The notes under the pieces are model-generated. The model was not told the origin of the DNA, searched no databases, and saw only the letters and a list, made by a program, of their open reading frames with translations. Position numbers and translations under genes: made by a program. Of a stretch of DNA of 64,000 nucleotides, positions 35,489-45,919 are shown piece by piece (positions within the stretch are counted from its first letter, which is position 1; every line of letters begins with the position of its first letter). Source of the stretch: Cohnella faecalis (GTDB lineage: Bacteria > Bacillota > Bacilli > Paenibacillales > Paenibacillaceae); the NCBI RefSeq assembly GCF_003570905.1, contig NZ_QXJM01000030.1:62001-126000 (forward strand). Reading direction: 5' to 3'.

Positions 35489-36718
35489 ATGCCCAAATTC
35501 GTTATTTCCGGCGTATCCGGCTTTCGAAACCGCGGAGTCAACGCGCTTGTCGCGACAACGGTCGAGGGGATTAAGACGATCGATCCGGCCGCCAAAATTA
35601 CGATTATTTCGGATACGTCCGACTACGACGTACTGCACGGCAAGAAGCTGACCGCCCGATTTTTGCAGGATGTGTTCCGAACGCGGCGGGGCAAGCTGGT
35701 CAGGAAAGTCAGCCTTGTATCCAAAAAGCTGGCGAACCGGCTGTCCTCATCTTTCATCGAGGCGATGGACGCCGTCGAAGACACGGATATCGTCATCGCT
35801 TCCGGGGGAGACATCTTCAGCTCGGATTACGGGGACCAGAAGGATTTTTTGATTCCGCTCAAAATCGCCCAGAAAGCCGGAAAAAAGGTAGTGTTCATGG
35901 GACATTCGATCGGCCCGTTCAAGACGAGGCAGGAAGCGGACATGTGGCTGGAGGTCGCCAATAAGAGCGTGCTGATTACGGTACGCGAATCGCTGTCCTA
36001 TCAATACGTGTGCCAGCAATTGGGCGTGCCGGAGAACAAGGTGTTCCTCACAGCCGATTCCGCGTTCGTATTGGCGCTGCCGGAGCAAGCCCAAATCGGC
36101 CGATTGGCTTCCTTCTACGGAATCGACTCCGGGAAGCCGCTCGTCGCATTGAGCGTCAGCCAGGGGATTATCAAATTTTCGGGCGCCGACGCCGCTTCCC
36201 ACTTCGAGGTTTGGAAAAAGATCATATCGACGCTGCTTAACGATCTGGGAGCGCAAGTGCTGCTCGTCCCTCACGTTCAGGAACGGGCCGCCTTCAACGA
36301 CGACCGAATTATCCAGTCCGCTCTCGTCAAGGAATTCGATTACGACGACAGGATCAAGCTCGTATCCGGCGATCATAACGCTTCCGAATTGAAGGGGCTG
36401 ATCAGTCTGGCGGATCTGGTCATCGCGGAAAGAATGCATGCCGGCATCGCCGGGCTGTCGAGCGGAGTGCCTACGGCATTGATCGGCTACAGCGTCAAGG
36501 CGCGGGGCGTTATCCACGATATTTTCGGAGAGATGGCCGAGGAGCTTGAACTGCTCGTTTCCGTTCAAGATTTGGTCAACGGCACGAGTACGGAAAAGTG
36601 GCTGAAGGGGCTATGGAGCAACCGCGCAAAAATCGCATTCCGGCTCTCCGCGGAGCTGCCTAAATTCCGCAGTCTCGCCCGCAAAAACTTCGAGCTGCTC
36701 GGCGCTCTCCTCAAATAA
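35489..36718 (+). CDS. Polysaccharide pyruvyltransferase family protein
   Basis: 409 residues, ATG 35489 after GGAGTGAG. GVSGFRNRGVNALVATTVEG at the start, SGGDIFSSDYGDQKDF and GHSIGPFKTRQEADMWLEVA, and the C-terminal AERMHAGIAGLSSGVPT match the CsaB/WcaK family (PF04230). These transfer pyruvate from PEP to sugars as ketals, adding negative charge. Pyruvylated sugars are common in Paenibacillus EPS. Confidence 0.87.
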   Translation: MPKFVISGVSGFRNRGVNALVATTVEGIKTIDPAAKITIISDTSDYDVLHGKKLTARFLQDVFRTRRGKLVRKVSLVSKKLANRLSSSFIEAMDAVEDTDIVIASGGDIFSSDYGDQKDFLIPLKIAQKAGKKVVFMGHSIGPFKTRQEADMWLEVANKSVLITVRESLSYQYVCQQLGVPENKVFLTADSAFVLALPEQAQIGRLASFYGIDSGKPLVALSVSQGIIKFSGADAASHFEVWKKIISTLLNDLGAQVLLVPHVQERAAFNDDRIIQSALVKEFDYDDRIKLVSGDHNASELKGLISLADLVIAERMHAGIAGLSSGVPTALIGYSVKARGVIHDIFGEMAEELELLVSVQDLVNGTSTEKWLKGLWSNRAKIAFRLSAELPKFRSLARKNFELLGALLK

Positions 36719-36741
36719 GGGAGAAAGGGAGTGTCGCCATA

Positions 36742-37949
36742 ATGAGAATTTTGTACGTCACCCCTTATTTGCCCTATGAGGGCGTTCCTTACGCGGGCGG
36801 CTATTTTCTCTACGAGTATTTGGTTCGATTGTCGGCCTATGTGGACGTACAAGTCATCGCTCCGAGAACGGAGGAGAACGAGCTCGCCGCCGCCAAGCTC
36901 CGTCATGAATTCAAAGTGGAGCTGCTTGGCGATAAGCCCGTCAAAAAATCGAAGGCGGCTCGGCTGCTGCCCATTCTGTGGAACCATCTGGTCCATCCGA
37001 TGAACATTCCCGAAATGGACAACCTGTCGAAGGAGTTGGGCAAGCCAGGCTATCTGGACGATTTCGACGCGGTGGAGATGCACTTCTCGCAGGCGTTGCC
37101 GCTGGCGAAAGTCGTGAAGAAGGCGAGGCCGGAGCTGCCGACCGTCATTTTCGCTCACGACGTTTTTTCCCAAAGCGTTCATAGGAGGGTTCGAGGGGCT
37201 CCTTTCTCGCCCGGCAAGCTGCTGAACGCGATCAAATCGCTCAGGGTAAGCTCCGTCGAAGCATCGTATATGAACCGGTGCGACGGGGCTTTTGTGTTTA
37301 GCGATAAGGACAAGAACATTCTCGGAGGCATGGGAGTCCGAACGAGGGTCGAGGTGCTGGTGCCGTCCGTGGAGCTGCCGCGGCGAACGGCGCCGCTGGA
37401 GGGAGGGCCCGTCTGTCTGTTCGTAGGCGCGATGGACAGGCCGGAAAATCACGAGGCCGCCTCCTGGCTCCTCTCCAACGTATGGCCGGACGTGCTCGAA
37501 CGGGTTCCGGAGGCGAGCTTGAAAATCGTAGGGGCAATCCTCCGGCCCATTTGACCGATCGTGCTTTCGAGAATGTTACGGTCACCGGATTCGTCAAGGA
37601 GCTCGATCCTTACTACCGGGAAGCGAGCGTATGCGTGGCTCCCCTCCTGACGGGAGCCGGCGTGAAATTCAAGGTGCTCCAGGCGATGGCCTACGGACTG
37701 CCGGTCGTGACGACGCCGGTAGGAGCGGAAGGCATTGCGGAGAACGAGCCGAAGCCGCTGCTCGAATTCGTCACGACGGACCCCGGAGCTTTCTCCGACG
37801 GCGTCGTCCGTTATTTGCAGGACGAGAGCCTGCGCAAGCGAGACGGCTTTCAGCTGCGAAGATGGATGGAAAACCATTACGATTTCGAGAAGAACACCGT
37901 GCAGAAAGCGTTGCTCTTCTATGAAACCTTCTACCCGGACGAGGAGTGA
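36742..37949 (+). pseudogene. GT4-family glycosyltransferase, frameshifted in a G4 run
   Basis: Starts MRILYVTPYLPYEGVPYAGGYFLYEY at ATG 36742 and reads normally to PEASLKIVG. After G4 (37531-37534) the first frame stops at 37554. The sense continues one frame away with NPPAHLTDRAFENVTVTGFVKELDPYY and the motif GAGVKFKVLQAMAYGLPVVTT to 37949. One missing G restores about 402 residues. It belongs to the GT4 group with a KVLEAMA-type motif. Same class of lesion as the other three glycosyltransferases. Confidence 0.78.
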
Positions 37950-37954
37950 TTTTC

Positions 37955-39982
37955 ATGAGTTTCATACGCAAAAAGATGTTGGCGTTGCTCGCGGCTTCGC
38001 TAGTCTTGCTGGGGCTGCCGGCCGCGGCTTTCGCAAGCGGCGAGTCCAGCCCCGTCGAGGTCGTGCTCGACGGAGCTAAGCTTCAGTTCGATTCCCCTCC
38101 CGTCATTAAGGGAGGATTTACGCTTGTCCCTATCCGCAAAATCGTGGAAGCGATCGGCGCGGATGTGAAATGGGATCCGGTCGGCAAAACGGTTCTCATT
38201 TCGAAGCAGGGCTCGACGGTGCAATTGAAGGTCGGCGACAAGAAGGCTTTCGTGAACGGCAAAGCCGTAACGTTGGATTATGAAGCGACCGTAGTGAACG
38301 AGAGAACGCTAATCCCTCTGCGATTCGTCAGCGAATCGTTCGACGTGCTCGTCGATTGGGAGAACGCGACCCGAACCGTGTACTTGACCTCTCTGGATTC
38401 GGAGCCCGGCGGGTTCGATTACAGCGGCGTAACTCTCGCCAGCGTCCGCGATTCGAACGTGACGCCTTCGCAGGAAATCAAATACGACAAGCTCGTCTTG
38501 ATTTCGGGCGAAGGGGCGAACGAGAAGAAGGTGTTCGTGAAATTCGATCTGTCCTCCTTCCAGGGGAAGAAAATCAAGAAAGCCTACCTCCACATGTTCA
38601 GCAACGAAACGTTGGAGACGAATTCCGAGAGAACGATAACGGTTAACAAAAGCTTGCGGGATTGGACCGGCGGAATCGACTGGAGAACGTACGACGGAGC
38701 CCGCAATTGGGACTCTCCCGGAGCCGCCGGAGCTGGCGACGAAGTGAAGAACATCGCTTCCCAGACGGTGTTCCGCATCATCGGCTGGGAGCCGAGCTGG
38801 TTTATCGACGTGAGCCCGACCGTTCGCGCCTGGGCGGACGGAACGGCTCCCAATTACGGATTGTCGCTCAGCTTCGACCGTTATTTTTCCATGATCGGGT
38901 TTCCCGTCAGCAAGCTGAACCCGAATTTGGTGCCGACGCTCGTCATCGAGCTGGACGATTACGACGCCGGAAACCCGTCGGCCGCATACTCGAAGAAAAT
39001 CAAGACCGGGCTCGATTTTATCGCAAGAAAATACCATATGCTCCCTTGGGGCGACGACAGCATCGGGATATTGAACTCGCAGTACAATCTGGGCAAGCTC
39101 GGCTTCGGCGATGCGTATACGGCCAACGTCCGCAACTATTTCGATTACTTCGTGGACGAGAGCGGAGCGTTCAGGCGGGGAGCCGTTCCGAAGGCTTCCT
39201 TCTACAACGGGGTGTTCGGCTCGCTGCTGCTCGATTTGTACAAGGATACGGGCAAGGAAAACTATTTGACGGCCGCCAAAACGATCAGAGCGAGCTACGA
39301 CACGCTGCCCCGGCTGAACGGCCTCTTCACGGAGAACGACGTCATTCAGGCGGAGCTGACCTTTCTCGGTCTTGATTTTCTGGCCCGCTACGGCGACCGG
39401 CTGGCGGATTCGGCGTCGACCGATTTGGCTGTGACGCAAGCTATCGCATTGTACGACAAGCTGACCGCTTTGGAGAAGGACGGCATTCCGGCGACTATTA
39501 TTTTTGCCGACGGCAAGACGATAGGAAAAGGCTGGGGGCGGGGAATCGGCTGGTATTTCGGCGGCTTCGGCAAGCTGTTCCAGTATGCAAGCGTCAAGAG
39601 CCACCCCCGCTATGCGGAGCTGGAATCCAGATACAAGGCTCTCGCGCTTAAGATCGCGAGGTATCAGGATTCCTCCGGATTGTGGAGGAACATTATCCAG
39701 GACCCGGCGAGCGCCTTCGAAACGTCGGGCACGTCATTGATCGCGATCGGCTACGAATACGGCGTCAATGCGGGCGTACTGGACAAGAAATACGCCAAGG
39801 TCGTCGACCGCGCCATTAACGGCTTGCAGCGTTATTCCAAGACGGGCGCGGAAATGTCTCAAGCGTTCCCGAGCAATCAGGATTTGGTGTACACGTATAC
39901 GAACTATTCGAACACTAGGAAAAGCTACGGCTTCTGGTTCGAATTGCTGACGACAAGGGAGAGGAACGGTCGAAAAATCTAG
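37955..39982 (+). CDS. Secreted multidomain protein with GH105-like domain
   Basis: ATG 37955, with AGGAGTGA upstream; 675 residues. Signal peptide at 1-28 ending PAAAFASG. A copper-amine-oxidase N-terminal type domain, common in Paenibacillus cell-surface proteins, spans about 32-150 (GGFTLVPIRKIVEAIGADV). A DNRLRE/CBM-like beta domain spans about 155-320 (KKVFVKFDLSSFQGKKIKKA). The rest resembles the alpha/alpha barrel of GH105/GH88 unsaturated-uronyl hydrolases (GWGRGIGWYFGGF, QDSSGLWRNI, ETSGTSLIAIGYEYG). It probably acts on the uronate-containing polymer outside the cell. Catalytic Asp residues are not assigned. Confidence 0.75.
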   Translation: MSFIRKKMLALLAASLVLLGLPAAAFASGESSPVEVVLDGAKLQFDSPPVIKGGFTLVPIRKIVEAIGADVKWDPVGKTVLISKQGSTVQLKVGDKKAFVNGKAVTLDYEATVVNERTLIPLRFVSESFDVLVDWENATRTVYLTSLDSEPGGFDYSGVTLASVRDSNVTPSQEIKYDKLVLISGEGANEKKVFVKFDLSSFQGKKIKKAYLHMFSNETLETNSERTITVNKSLRDWTGGIDWRTYDGARNWDSPGAAGAGDEVKNIASQTVFRIIGWEPSWFIDVSPTVRAWADGTAPNYGLSLSFDRYFSMIGFPVSKLNPNLVPTLVIELDDYDAGNPSAAYSKKIKTGLDFIARKYHMLPWGDDSIGILNSQYNLGKLGFGDAYTANVRNYFDYFVDESGAFRRGAVPKASFYNGVFGSLLLDLYKDTGKENYLTAAKTIRASYDTLPRLNGLFTENDVIQAELTFLGLDFLARYGDRLADSASTDLAVTQAIALYDKLTALEKDGIPATIIFADGKTIGKGWGRGIGWYFGGFGKLFQYASVKSHPRYAELESRYKALALKIARYQDSSGLWRNIIQDPASAFETSGTSLIAIGYEYGVNAGVLDKKYAKVVDRAINGLQRYSKTGAEMSQAFPSNQDLVYTYTNYSNTRKSYGFWFELLTTRERNGRKI

Positions 39983-40003
39983 TTTCTCGGCAGGGTGGCG
40001 CAT

Positions 40004-41482
40004 ATGAAGATCCATTCGAAGATGATAGGCCCGGCGATGCTGATCGGAGCCCAATACTCGACGCAGATTATCGCGCCGCTGGTCAGCTTGCTGGTCGTCC
40101 GCTATTTGGGCTCCGAGCAGTTCGGGCTGTACGCCTCCGCGATGGCGATAACCGCCTTGCTGTCGGTCATGCCCGATTTCGGCCTGCAGCAGGCGGCGCT
40201 CAACATGAGCGCCCGCAAAGAATGGACGATTCAAGCCATTCTTCGAAAGTCGCTGACCGTCGGTTTGCAATACTCGCTCATTACCTTCCTTCTGACGGTC
40301 GTCTGGCTGTACGCGATCGACTATGAAATGACGACGAGATTGCTGGGCTTGATGCTCGGATTAACGTTCTTTCGGATTTCAATCGTTACCGTTCTGACTA
40401 CCGGGCTGCAAATCCAGGGCAAATACGGAACGATCGCGGTCTGGAATGTCGCGGTCGGAGCCAGCCAGTGGATATCGACGCTCGCGGCCATTCTGGCGGG
40501 GGCAAGCTTATACTGGCTCGTACTCGGCCCGATTGTCGTCAGCCTCGTTCTCGCTTGTCTTATGCTTGTCGCGGTTGGAAGAAAGCTAGGCTTGTTCCCA
40601 GGCGCGAACGGGGGAGCCGACCGCTCGCTCATTCCGGTGAAGCAGCTGCTGAACGGCTCATGGAACTACGGCCTTGCCGCTTCGATGCACCAGCTGTACT
40701 ACAAGTCGGACGTCGCGATCTTGTCGGCGACCCGCCAGCCTGTCGAAGTCGGGCAGTACACCGTCGCTTTCCGGATTATCGAATTGTTTTTTCTGTTTCC
40801 GGGCGTCGTCTTCAATCAAGTGCTGTATCCCAAATATTGCATTTGGTGCCGGGAAAATATTCCGAAGTTAAGACTTTACTACGGAATAATGAATAAGGTC
40901 ATGGTGGCCGCCGGGCTGCTCGCTGCAATGATTCTCGTTCTGTTCGGCAAGGAAATCGTCGGTCTTCTGTTCGGCGAATCGCAGCTTGAAGCGGCGGGCT
41001 TCCTTCTCATTCTCGCCTTGGCGATCCCGCTGCGGTTCTGGGTAAGCTCCGCCGGAGCGGTGCTGACGAACGACGGTCTGATCAAGACGAAGCTGAAAAT
41101 CCAATGCGGAATCGCCGTTCTGAACGTCGGGCTTAACGTTCTGTTCATCCCTCGGTTCGGAGGAGAAGCCGCGGCGATCAATATGATCGTCACCCACATC
41201 GTTCTGCTCGCAGCCTATACGTATGCCGCTCACCGGTATTTGCTGGGCTTCGCCAGGCTGCGGACGTTCGACTGGGCGCTTCCCGCCGCGCTCACGGCCG
41301 CTTCCTTGCTCGGCTTGTTCATTCTGTACCGCGACAATCTGCCCGTACGAATCGCGGGAGGGGGGCTGCTGGTCGCGGCGGTTGCCGTTGCCTTCGTTTT
41401 TTGGTTCCGCCGCTATGAAAGAAACGAGATCAGGCAGCTTTTCTCCAGAGGGGAGAAGCAAGCGGCAAGACTCGGCTTATAA
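40004..41482 (+). CDS. Polysaccharide flippase (Wzx-like), module 2
   Basis: ATG 40004 after AGGGTGG; GTG 39995 is an alternative. 492 residues, about twelve to fourteen hydrophobic helices. LLVVRYLGSEQFGLYASAMAI near the N-terminus is the polysaccharide biosynthesis family signature (PF01943/PF13440). It is the second flippase of the locus and is not close in sequence to the first. Confidence 0.87.
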   Translation: MKIHSKMIGPAMLIGAQYSTQIIAPLVSLLVVRYLGSEQFGLYASAMAITALLSVMPDFGLQQAALNMSARKEWTIQAILRKSLTVGLQYSLITFLLTVVWLYAIDYEMTTRLLGLMLGLTFFRISIVTVLTTGLQIQGKYGTIAVWNVAVGASQWISTLAAILAGASLYWLVLGPIVVSLVLACLMLVAVGRKLGLFPGANGGADRSLIPVKQLLNGSWNYGLAASMHQLYYKSDVAILSATRQPVEVGQYTVAFRIIELFFLFPGVVFNQVLYPKYCIWCRENIPKLRLYYGIMNKVMVAAGLLAAMILVLFGKEIVGLLFGESQLEAAGFLLILALAIPLRFWVSSAGAVLTNDGLIKTKLKIQCGIAVLNVGLNVLFIPRFGGEAAAINMIVTHIVLLAAYTYAAHRYLLGFARLRTFDWALPAALTAASLLGLFILYRDNLPVRIAGGGLLVAAVAVAFVFWFRRYERNEIRQLFSRGEKQAARLGL

Positions 41483-41497
41483 GGAGGTGACAAAGGC

Positions 41498-42403
41498 ATG
41501 CGGCCCAAGGTCTCTTTCGTCGTGCTCAACTGGAACAATTTCAAGGATACGAAGGAAATCGTGCAATGCCTGGAGCGGCTGGACTACCCGAACTTCGACA
41601 TCGTCATTGTGGACAACGACTCCCGGGACGGATCCGCGCGAATGCTGGAGGATTGCTTTCCGGAGCATCCCTTCATCCGAAGCCCCGTGAATTCGGGGTA
41701 TTCAGGCGGCAATAACCTCGGGATCGAGTACGCGCTGAGAATGAAAGCGGATTACGTGGCGATCGTGAACAACGACATCGTCATCGATAACGACAAGCTG
41801 CTCGCAGAGGTTATCGCTTATATGGAGGACAGCGGCGCGGAAATTCTCGGTCCGAAGATCGAAAGGCTGGAGACGCGGGAGACGGTATCCGTCTACAACG
41901 ATTCTCCCTGGTGGAATCTGGTCCGCAAGGTGATGGTGAAGAACCGGCGAACTCGCGAGGACGACGCTCAAGAGGAATACAACAGCTTGCTTCTGTTAGG
42001 GGCTTTCCTGGTCATCAAGAGCGAGGTGTTCGGAACAATCGGGAAAATGAACGAAGATTTCTTCATGTATTGCGAAGAAAACGAGCTGCTGCTGCGAGCG
42101 AACCTGCATCGGGTCGCCATTTCGTATTATCCGCAAGTTAAGGTGCTTCGAAAGATGGGGAAGGACGAAAGAAACTATCATATTCGCAGGCTGTACTACA
42201 TGTCCCGGAACAAGATCCACATGTTCAAGCTGCATTCGTCCGGCTGGAGCCTGCTGTTTCTTCTCTTCATCAACTTCGTAAGCGACGTCAAAAAAATAGT
42301 GAGATTTTTATTCGAAGGCAAGTTTGCGTTCGCCGCTACGATCGTCAAGGGAGTAATCGACGGCACTGGCCATGTGACCGGCATTAACCCTCGCTATCAT
42401 TAG
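41498..42403 (+). CDS. GT2-family glycosyltransferase, rhamnosyltransferase-like
   Basis: 301 residues, ATG 41498 after AAGGAGGTGA. It begins RPKVSFVVLNWNNFKDTKEI; VDNDSRDGS and NNDIVIDND contain the GT-A metal and nucleotide residues. The C-terminal region has a predicted membrane-associated stretch (SGWSLLFLLFINFVSDV). The WbbL-like rhamnosyltransferase subfamily is suggested by the start motif and by the dTDP-rhamnose genes in the same module. Confidence 0.83.
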   Translation: MRPKVSFVVLNWNNFKDTKEIVQCLERLDYPNFDIVIVDNDSRDGSARMLEDCFPEHPFIRSPVNSGYSGGNNLGIEYALRMKADYVAIVNNDIVIDNDKLLAEVIAYMEDSGAEILGPKIERLETRETVSVYNDSPWWNLVRKVMVKNRRTREDDAQEEYNSLLLLGAFLVIKSEVFGTIGKMNEDFFMYCEENELLLRANLHRVAISYYPQVKVLRKMGKDERNYHIRRLYYMSRNKIHMFKLHSSGWSLLFLLFINFVSDVKKIVRFLFEGKFAFAATIVKGVIDGTGHVTGINPRYH

Positions 42404-42437
42404 CCGTCCGAATAAAAAAAAGGTTGTGGCTGATCCG

Positions 42438-43823
42438 ATGAACATTTTGCATGTGTCGTTAGGCCTTCCGCCTTACCGTACGGGCGGACTTACGAAGTAT
42501 TCCGTCGACTTGATGCTGGCCCAGAGGGAGGCGCGGCACGAAGTGTCCGTGCTGTATCCCGGTCACTTCGCCATAGGGTCGTTATCCATCAAGCCCAATG
42601 CGGAATTCGAAGGAATTCGGGTGTACGAAATCGTTAATCCGCTGCCGGTGTCTTTGCTGGGAGGGGTGAGGCAGCCGTCCCGGTTTTACAATGCGGTCGA
42701 GCGGAAACCCTACGAAGATTTTCTAAGCAAGCTGAACCCCGACGTTATTCATATTCACTCGTTGATGGGCGTGCATTACGAGTTTTTCCTGGCGGCCAAG
42801 AAGCGGGGCATCAAGCTTGTGTTCACGACCCACGATTATTACGGGATTTGCCCGAAGGTAAATCTGCTGAACAGGGACGAGAGCATCTGCAACGATTACG
42901 GGGACGGCCTCGGCTGCGCGCAATGCAACGGGACGGGATACAGCATGCTGAAGCTTTATCTCATGCAATCCCGGACTTACCGCCATCTGAAAAACAGCCC
43001 CTTCGTCAGGAAAATGAGGCAGCGCGAAAAAAGCAGGCAAACGATCGCGGCCAGCCGTCCGATTGCGCCGGGGGACAGGCTGGAGGAAGAGAAACGGGCT
43101 CCGGAGTTCGTCCGGCTTCGGAAGTATTATCTGGATATTCTGTCTCTCGTCGATACGTTTCACTTCAACAGCAGCATCGCCAAAGAAGAATACAATCGGC
43201 ATATGGACGCGCGCGGTACGATTATTCCCGTTACGCATCGCGACATTAGGGATTCCCGTACGGTAAAGCGGCGGGCGAACGGCGGCAAGCTCGTGAGATT
43301 GGCCTATTTGGGGCCTGTGGACAAGTACAAGGGCTTCTTTTTGTTAAAAGAAAGCTTGGCCCTGCTGTCGCATCGGAAGGATTGGATTCTTGACGTATAT
43401 GGAAATTCATCGATCGATTCGGACGACTATGACCCGGTTCGCTTTGCTTTTCACGGCAGCTACAGCTACGGAGATTTGAGCCGCATATTCGACCGGACGG
43501 ACTTATTGATCATGCCTAGCATCTGGAAAGAGACTTTCGGCTTCGTCGGACTAGAGGCTTTTTCCTATGGAGTTCCGGTTATGGTATCCGAGCATATGGG
43601 CTTCAAAGACGTCGTCTCCGACGGCGAGACGGGAATCGTTTTCGGCGACGGCGCGGCCCGGCTCGCATCCGAGCTGGAGAGAATAATGGACAACAGGGAG
43701 CTTCTGTCCGCGATGAATCGGAATATCGTTCAGATGGATTTTCCGTTCTCGATGGAGCGGCATGCCGCGCAAATGATGGAGCTGTACGGGGAAATGGGAG
43801 TGGCGGGAAGGAGGATCGTATGA
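42438..43823 (+). CDS. GT4-family glycosyltransferase
   Basis: ATG 42438 starts the family N-terminus MNILHVSLGLPPYRTGGLTKY; GTG 42426 would add four residues. 461 residues, longer than usual because of an insertion of about 100 residues after TTHDYYGICPKVNLLNRDES that holds a CxxC pair (LGCAQCNGTGY). The donor domain has AYLGPVDKYKGF and KETFGFVGLEAFSYG. Its end overlaps the next gene as ATGA. Confidence 0.83.
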   Translation: MNILHVSLGLPPYRTGGLTKYSVDLMLAQREARHEVSVLYPGHFAIGSLSIKPNAEFEGIRVYEIVNPLPVSLLGGVRQPSRFYNAVERKPYEDFLSKLNPDVIHIHSLMGVHYEFFLAAKKRGIKLVFTTHDYYGICPKVNLLNRDESICNDYGDGLGCAQCNGTGYSMLKLYLMQSRTYRHLKNSPFVRKMRQREKSRQTIAASRPIAPGDRLEEEKRAPEFVRLRKYYLDILSLVDTFHFNSSIAKEEYNRHMDARGTIIPVTHRDIRDSRTVKRRANGGKLVRLAYLGPVDKYKGFFLLKESLALLSHRKDWILDVYGNSSIDSDDYDPVRFAFHGSYSYGDLSRIFDRTDLLIMPSIWKETFGFVGLEAFSYGVPVMVSEHMGFKDVVSDGETGIVFGDGAARLASELERIMDNRELLSAMNRNIVQMDFPFSMERHAAQMMELYGEMGVAGRRIV

Positions 43824-45094
43824 AAAACATATTCATCCTGGGATCGAAGGGAATTCCGGCCAGATACGGCGGCTTCGAGACGTTCGTCGACCAACTGACG
43901 TCGCGGCGGTCCGATCCGGAAATCCGATACCATGTCGCCTGTCTCGCGGAATGGAACGCCGAGACCGAGCATAACGGGGCGCGCTGCTTCCACGTGAAGG
44001 TGCCGAAGATCGGCGCGGCTCGGGCCGTCTTGTACGATTTGCTCAGTCTCAGGCGAACGATTCGCTATATTCGCAGCAACGGTCTGACGGACAATGCCGT
44101 GTACATTCTGGCGTGCCGCATCGGGCCGTTTTTGTTTTGGTACAAGAAAAAGCTGCGGAAACTCGGCGCATCCTTGTACGTCAATCCGGACGGCCAAGAA
44201 TGGAAACGAAGCAAATGGAAGCCTTGGATTCAGCGCTATTGGAAAAGGTCGGAGCGGCTCATGATCAAGCATGCCGACCGTGTCGTATGCGATTCGAAGG
44301 GAATCGAGAATTACATAAACCGGGAATACGCGGAATATCGTCCGGACACGGTCTATCTCTCGTACGGCGCCGATTTAACCCCTTCGAAGCTCGGGGACAA
44401 CTCCGAGCCCATTCAAGAATGGTTCGCCCGGCATACGATTCAAGAAGGCGGTTACTACTTGATGGTCGGGCGGTTCGTGCCGGAGAACAATTACGAGCTC
44501 GTATTGAAGCAGTTCATGAGCTCGAACACCGAAAGAACTCTGGTCATCGTATCCAACGTGACGCAGAACCGCTTTTATGAGCAACTGCGCGACAAAACCG
44601 GCTTCGAACGCGACCCTCGCGTCAAATTCGTCGGCACCGTATACGACCAGGAGCTGCTCAAGAAAATCCGGGAGCTCGCCTACGGTTACATTCACGGTCA
44701 CGAGGTCGGCGGCACCAACCCGTCGCTTCTGGAAGCGATGGCGTCTACTTCCATGAATCTGCTGCTCGACGTTGTGTTCAACAAGGAGGTAGGCGGGAAC
44801 GGAGCGCTTTACTTCAACAAGTATGCGGGCTCCTTAAAGCTTCTGCTGGAAGAGGCGGACCGGATGGAGGAGGACGCCATCCTTGCGCTTCAGAGGAACG
44901 CCAGGCGCAGAATCGAGCGGCATTACGACTGGCAGGAAATCGTGGAGAAGTACGAAGGGGTTTTCCAACAAACGGATCCCTATGAGAGGAAGGAGCGAAG
45001 CGACCATGAAAGGAATCGTGCTGGCCGGAGGAAGCGGGACGAGGCTCTATCCCTTGACGAAGTCCGTCTCGAAGCAACTTCTACCGATTTATGA
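43820..45094 (+). CDS. Cps2T-type rhamnosyltransferase, C-terminus possibly extended by a frameshift
   Basis: It begins [22 protein letters not shown], the signature of the DUF1972/Cps2T beta-1,4-rhamnosyltransferase group. [17 protein letters not shown] is the donor-domain motif. The expected end is near residue 396 (YERKERS); the frame runs 30 residues further into rfbA. A TGA at 45007-45009 would give the usual ATGA overlap if one base were missing upstream. This is the same direction of shift as the other broken genes, so the last 30 residues are probably not real. Confidence 0.8.
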   Translation: MKNIFILGSKGIPARYGGFETFVDQLTSRRSDPEIRYHVACLAEWNAETEHNGARCFHVKVPKIGAARAVLYDLLSLRRTIRYIRSNGLTDNAVYILACRIGPFLFWYKKKLRKLGASLYVNPDGQEWKRSKWKPWIQRYWKRSERLMIKHADRVVCDSKGIENYINREYAEYRPDTVYLSYGADLTPSKLGDNSEPIQEWFARHTIQEGGYYLMVGRFVPENNYELVLKQFMSSNTERTLVIVSNVTQNRFYEQLRDKTGFERDPRVKFVGTVYDQELLKKIRELAYGYIHGHEVGGTNPSLLEAMASTSMNLLLDVVFNKEVGGNGALYFNKYAGSLKLLLEEADRMEEDAILALQRNARRRIERHYDWQEIVEKYEGVFQQTDPYERKERSDHERNRAGRRKRDEALSLDEVRLEATSTDL

Positions 45095-45905
45095 CAAACC
45101 GATGATTTATTATCCGTTGTCCGTGCTGATGCTGGCGGGAATCCGGGACATCCTGATCATTTCTACCCCGTCGGACACGCCGCTATTTCAACATTTGCTC
45201 GGAGACGGTTCGGCTTGGGGATTGAACGTGACGTACGCGGTTCAGCCTTCTCCCGACGGCATCGCGCAGGCGTTCCGGATCGGGGAGACGTTCATCGGCG
45301 GCGATTCCGTAGCTCTCATTCTAGGCGACAATCTGTTCTACGGTCACGGCTTGACGGAATTGCTGCACAAGGCGTCCGCGAGAGAACGGGGGGCGACCGT
45401 GTTCGGCTATTCGGTGAAGGACCCGGAACGGTTCGGCGTCGTCGACTTCGACGAATCGGGACGGGTGCTGTCCATCGAAGAAAAGCCTCGTCGGCCGGCT
45501 TCTCCCTTTGCGGTCACCGGCCTCTATTTCTATGACAATCGGGTCGTTGAAATCGCGGAATCGATCGCTCCGTCGGCCAGGGGAGAGCTGGAGATTACGG
45601 ATGTGAACAAGGTTTATTTGGAATTGGGAGAGCTGCACGTAGAGCTTCTCGGCCGAGGCTATACGTGGCTTGATTCGGGCACGCACGAATCGCTGCTGGA
45701 GGCATCGCAATTCATCGAGACGATCGAGAAGCGGCAGAGCTTGAAAATCGCCTGTCTGGAAGAAATCGCGTATACGTGCGGCTATATATCGGCCGAGGAC
45801 GTCTTGACGCTCGCTCAGCCGATGGCCAAAAACGAATACGGCCAATATTTGCTTAATCTCATCAACCGGAACAGAAATAGGAAATTCGCCAAGGCGTACG
45901 CGTAA
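45006..45905 (+). CDS. rfbA: Glucose-1-phosphate thymidylyltransferase
   Basis: 299 residues, ATG 45006. [20 protein letters not shown] is the nucleotidyl-binding signature, followed by [17 protein letters not shown], and [10 protein letters not shown] is typical of RmlA. It makes dTDP-glucose from dTTP and glucose-1-phosphate, the first step of dTDP-L-rhamnose synthesis. It opens the set rfbA-rfbC-rfbB-rfbD, all within 3.4 kb. Confidence 0.94.
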   Translation: MKGIVLAGGSGTRLYPLTKSVSKQLLPIYDKPMIYYPLSVLMLAGIRDILIISTPSDTPLFQHLLGDGSAWGLNVTYAVQPSPDGIAQAFRIGETFIGGDSVALILGDNLFYGHGLTELLHKASARERGATVFGYSVKDPERFGVVDFDESGRVLSIEEKPRRPASPFAVTGLYFYDNRVVEIAESIAPSARGELEITDVNKVYLELGELHVELLGRGYTWLDSGTHESLLEASQFIETIEKRQSLKIACLEEIAYTCGYISAEDVLTLAQPMAKNEYGQYLLNLINRNRNRKFAKAYA

Positions 45906-45919
45906 GGAGGAGGGCTGGC

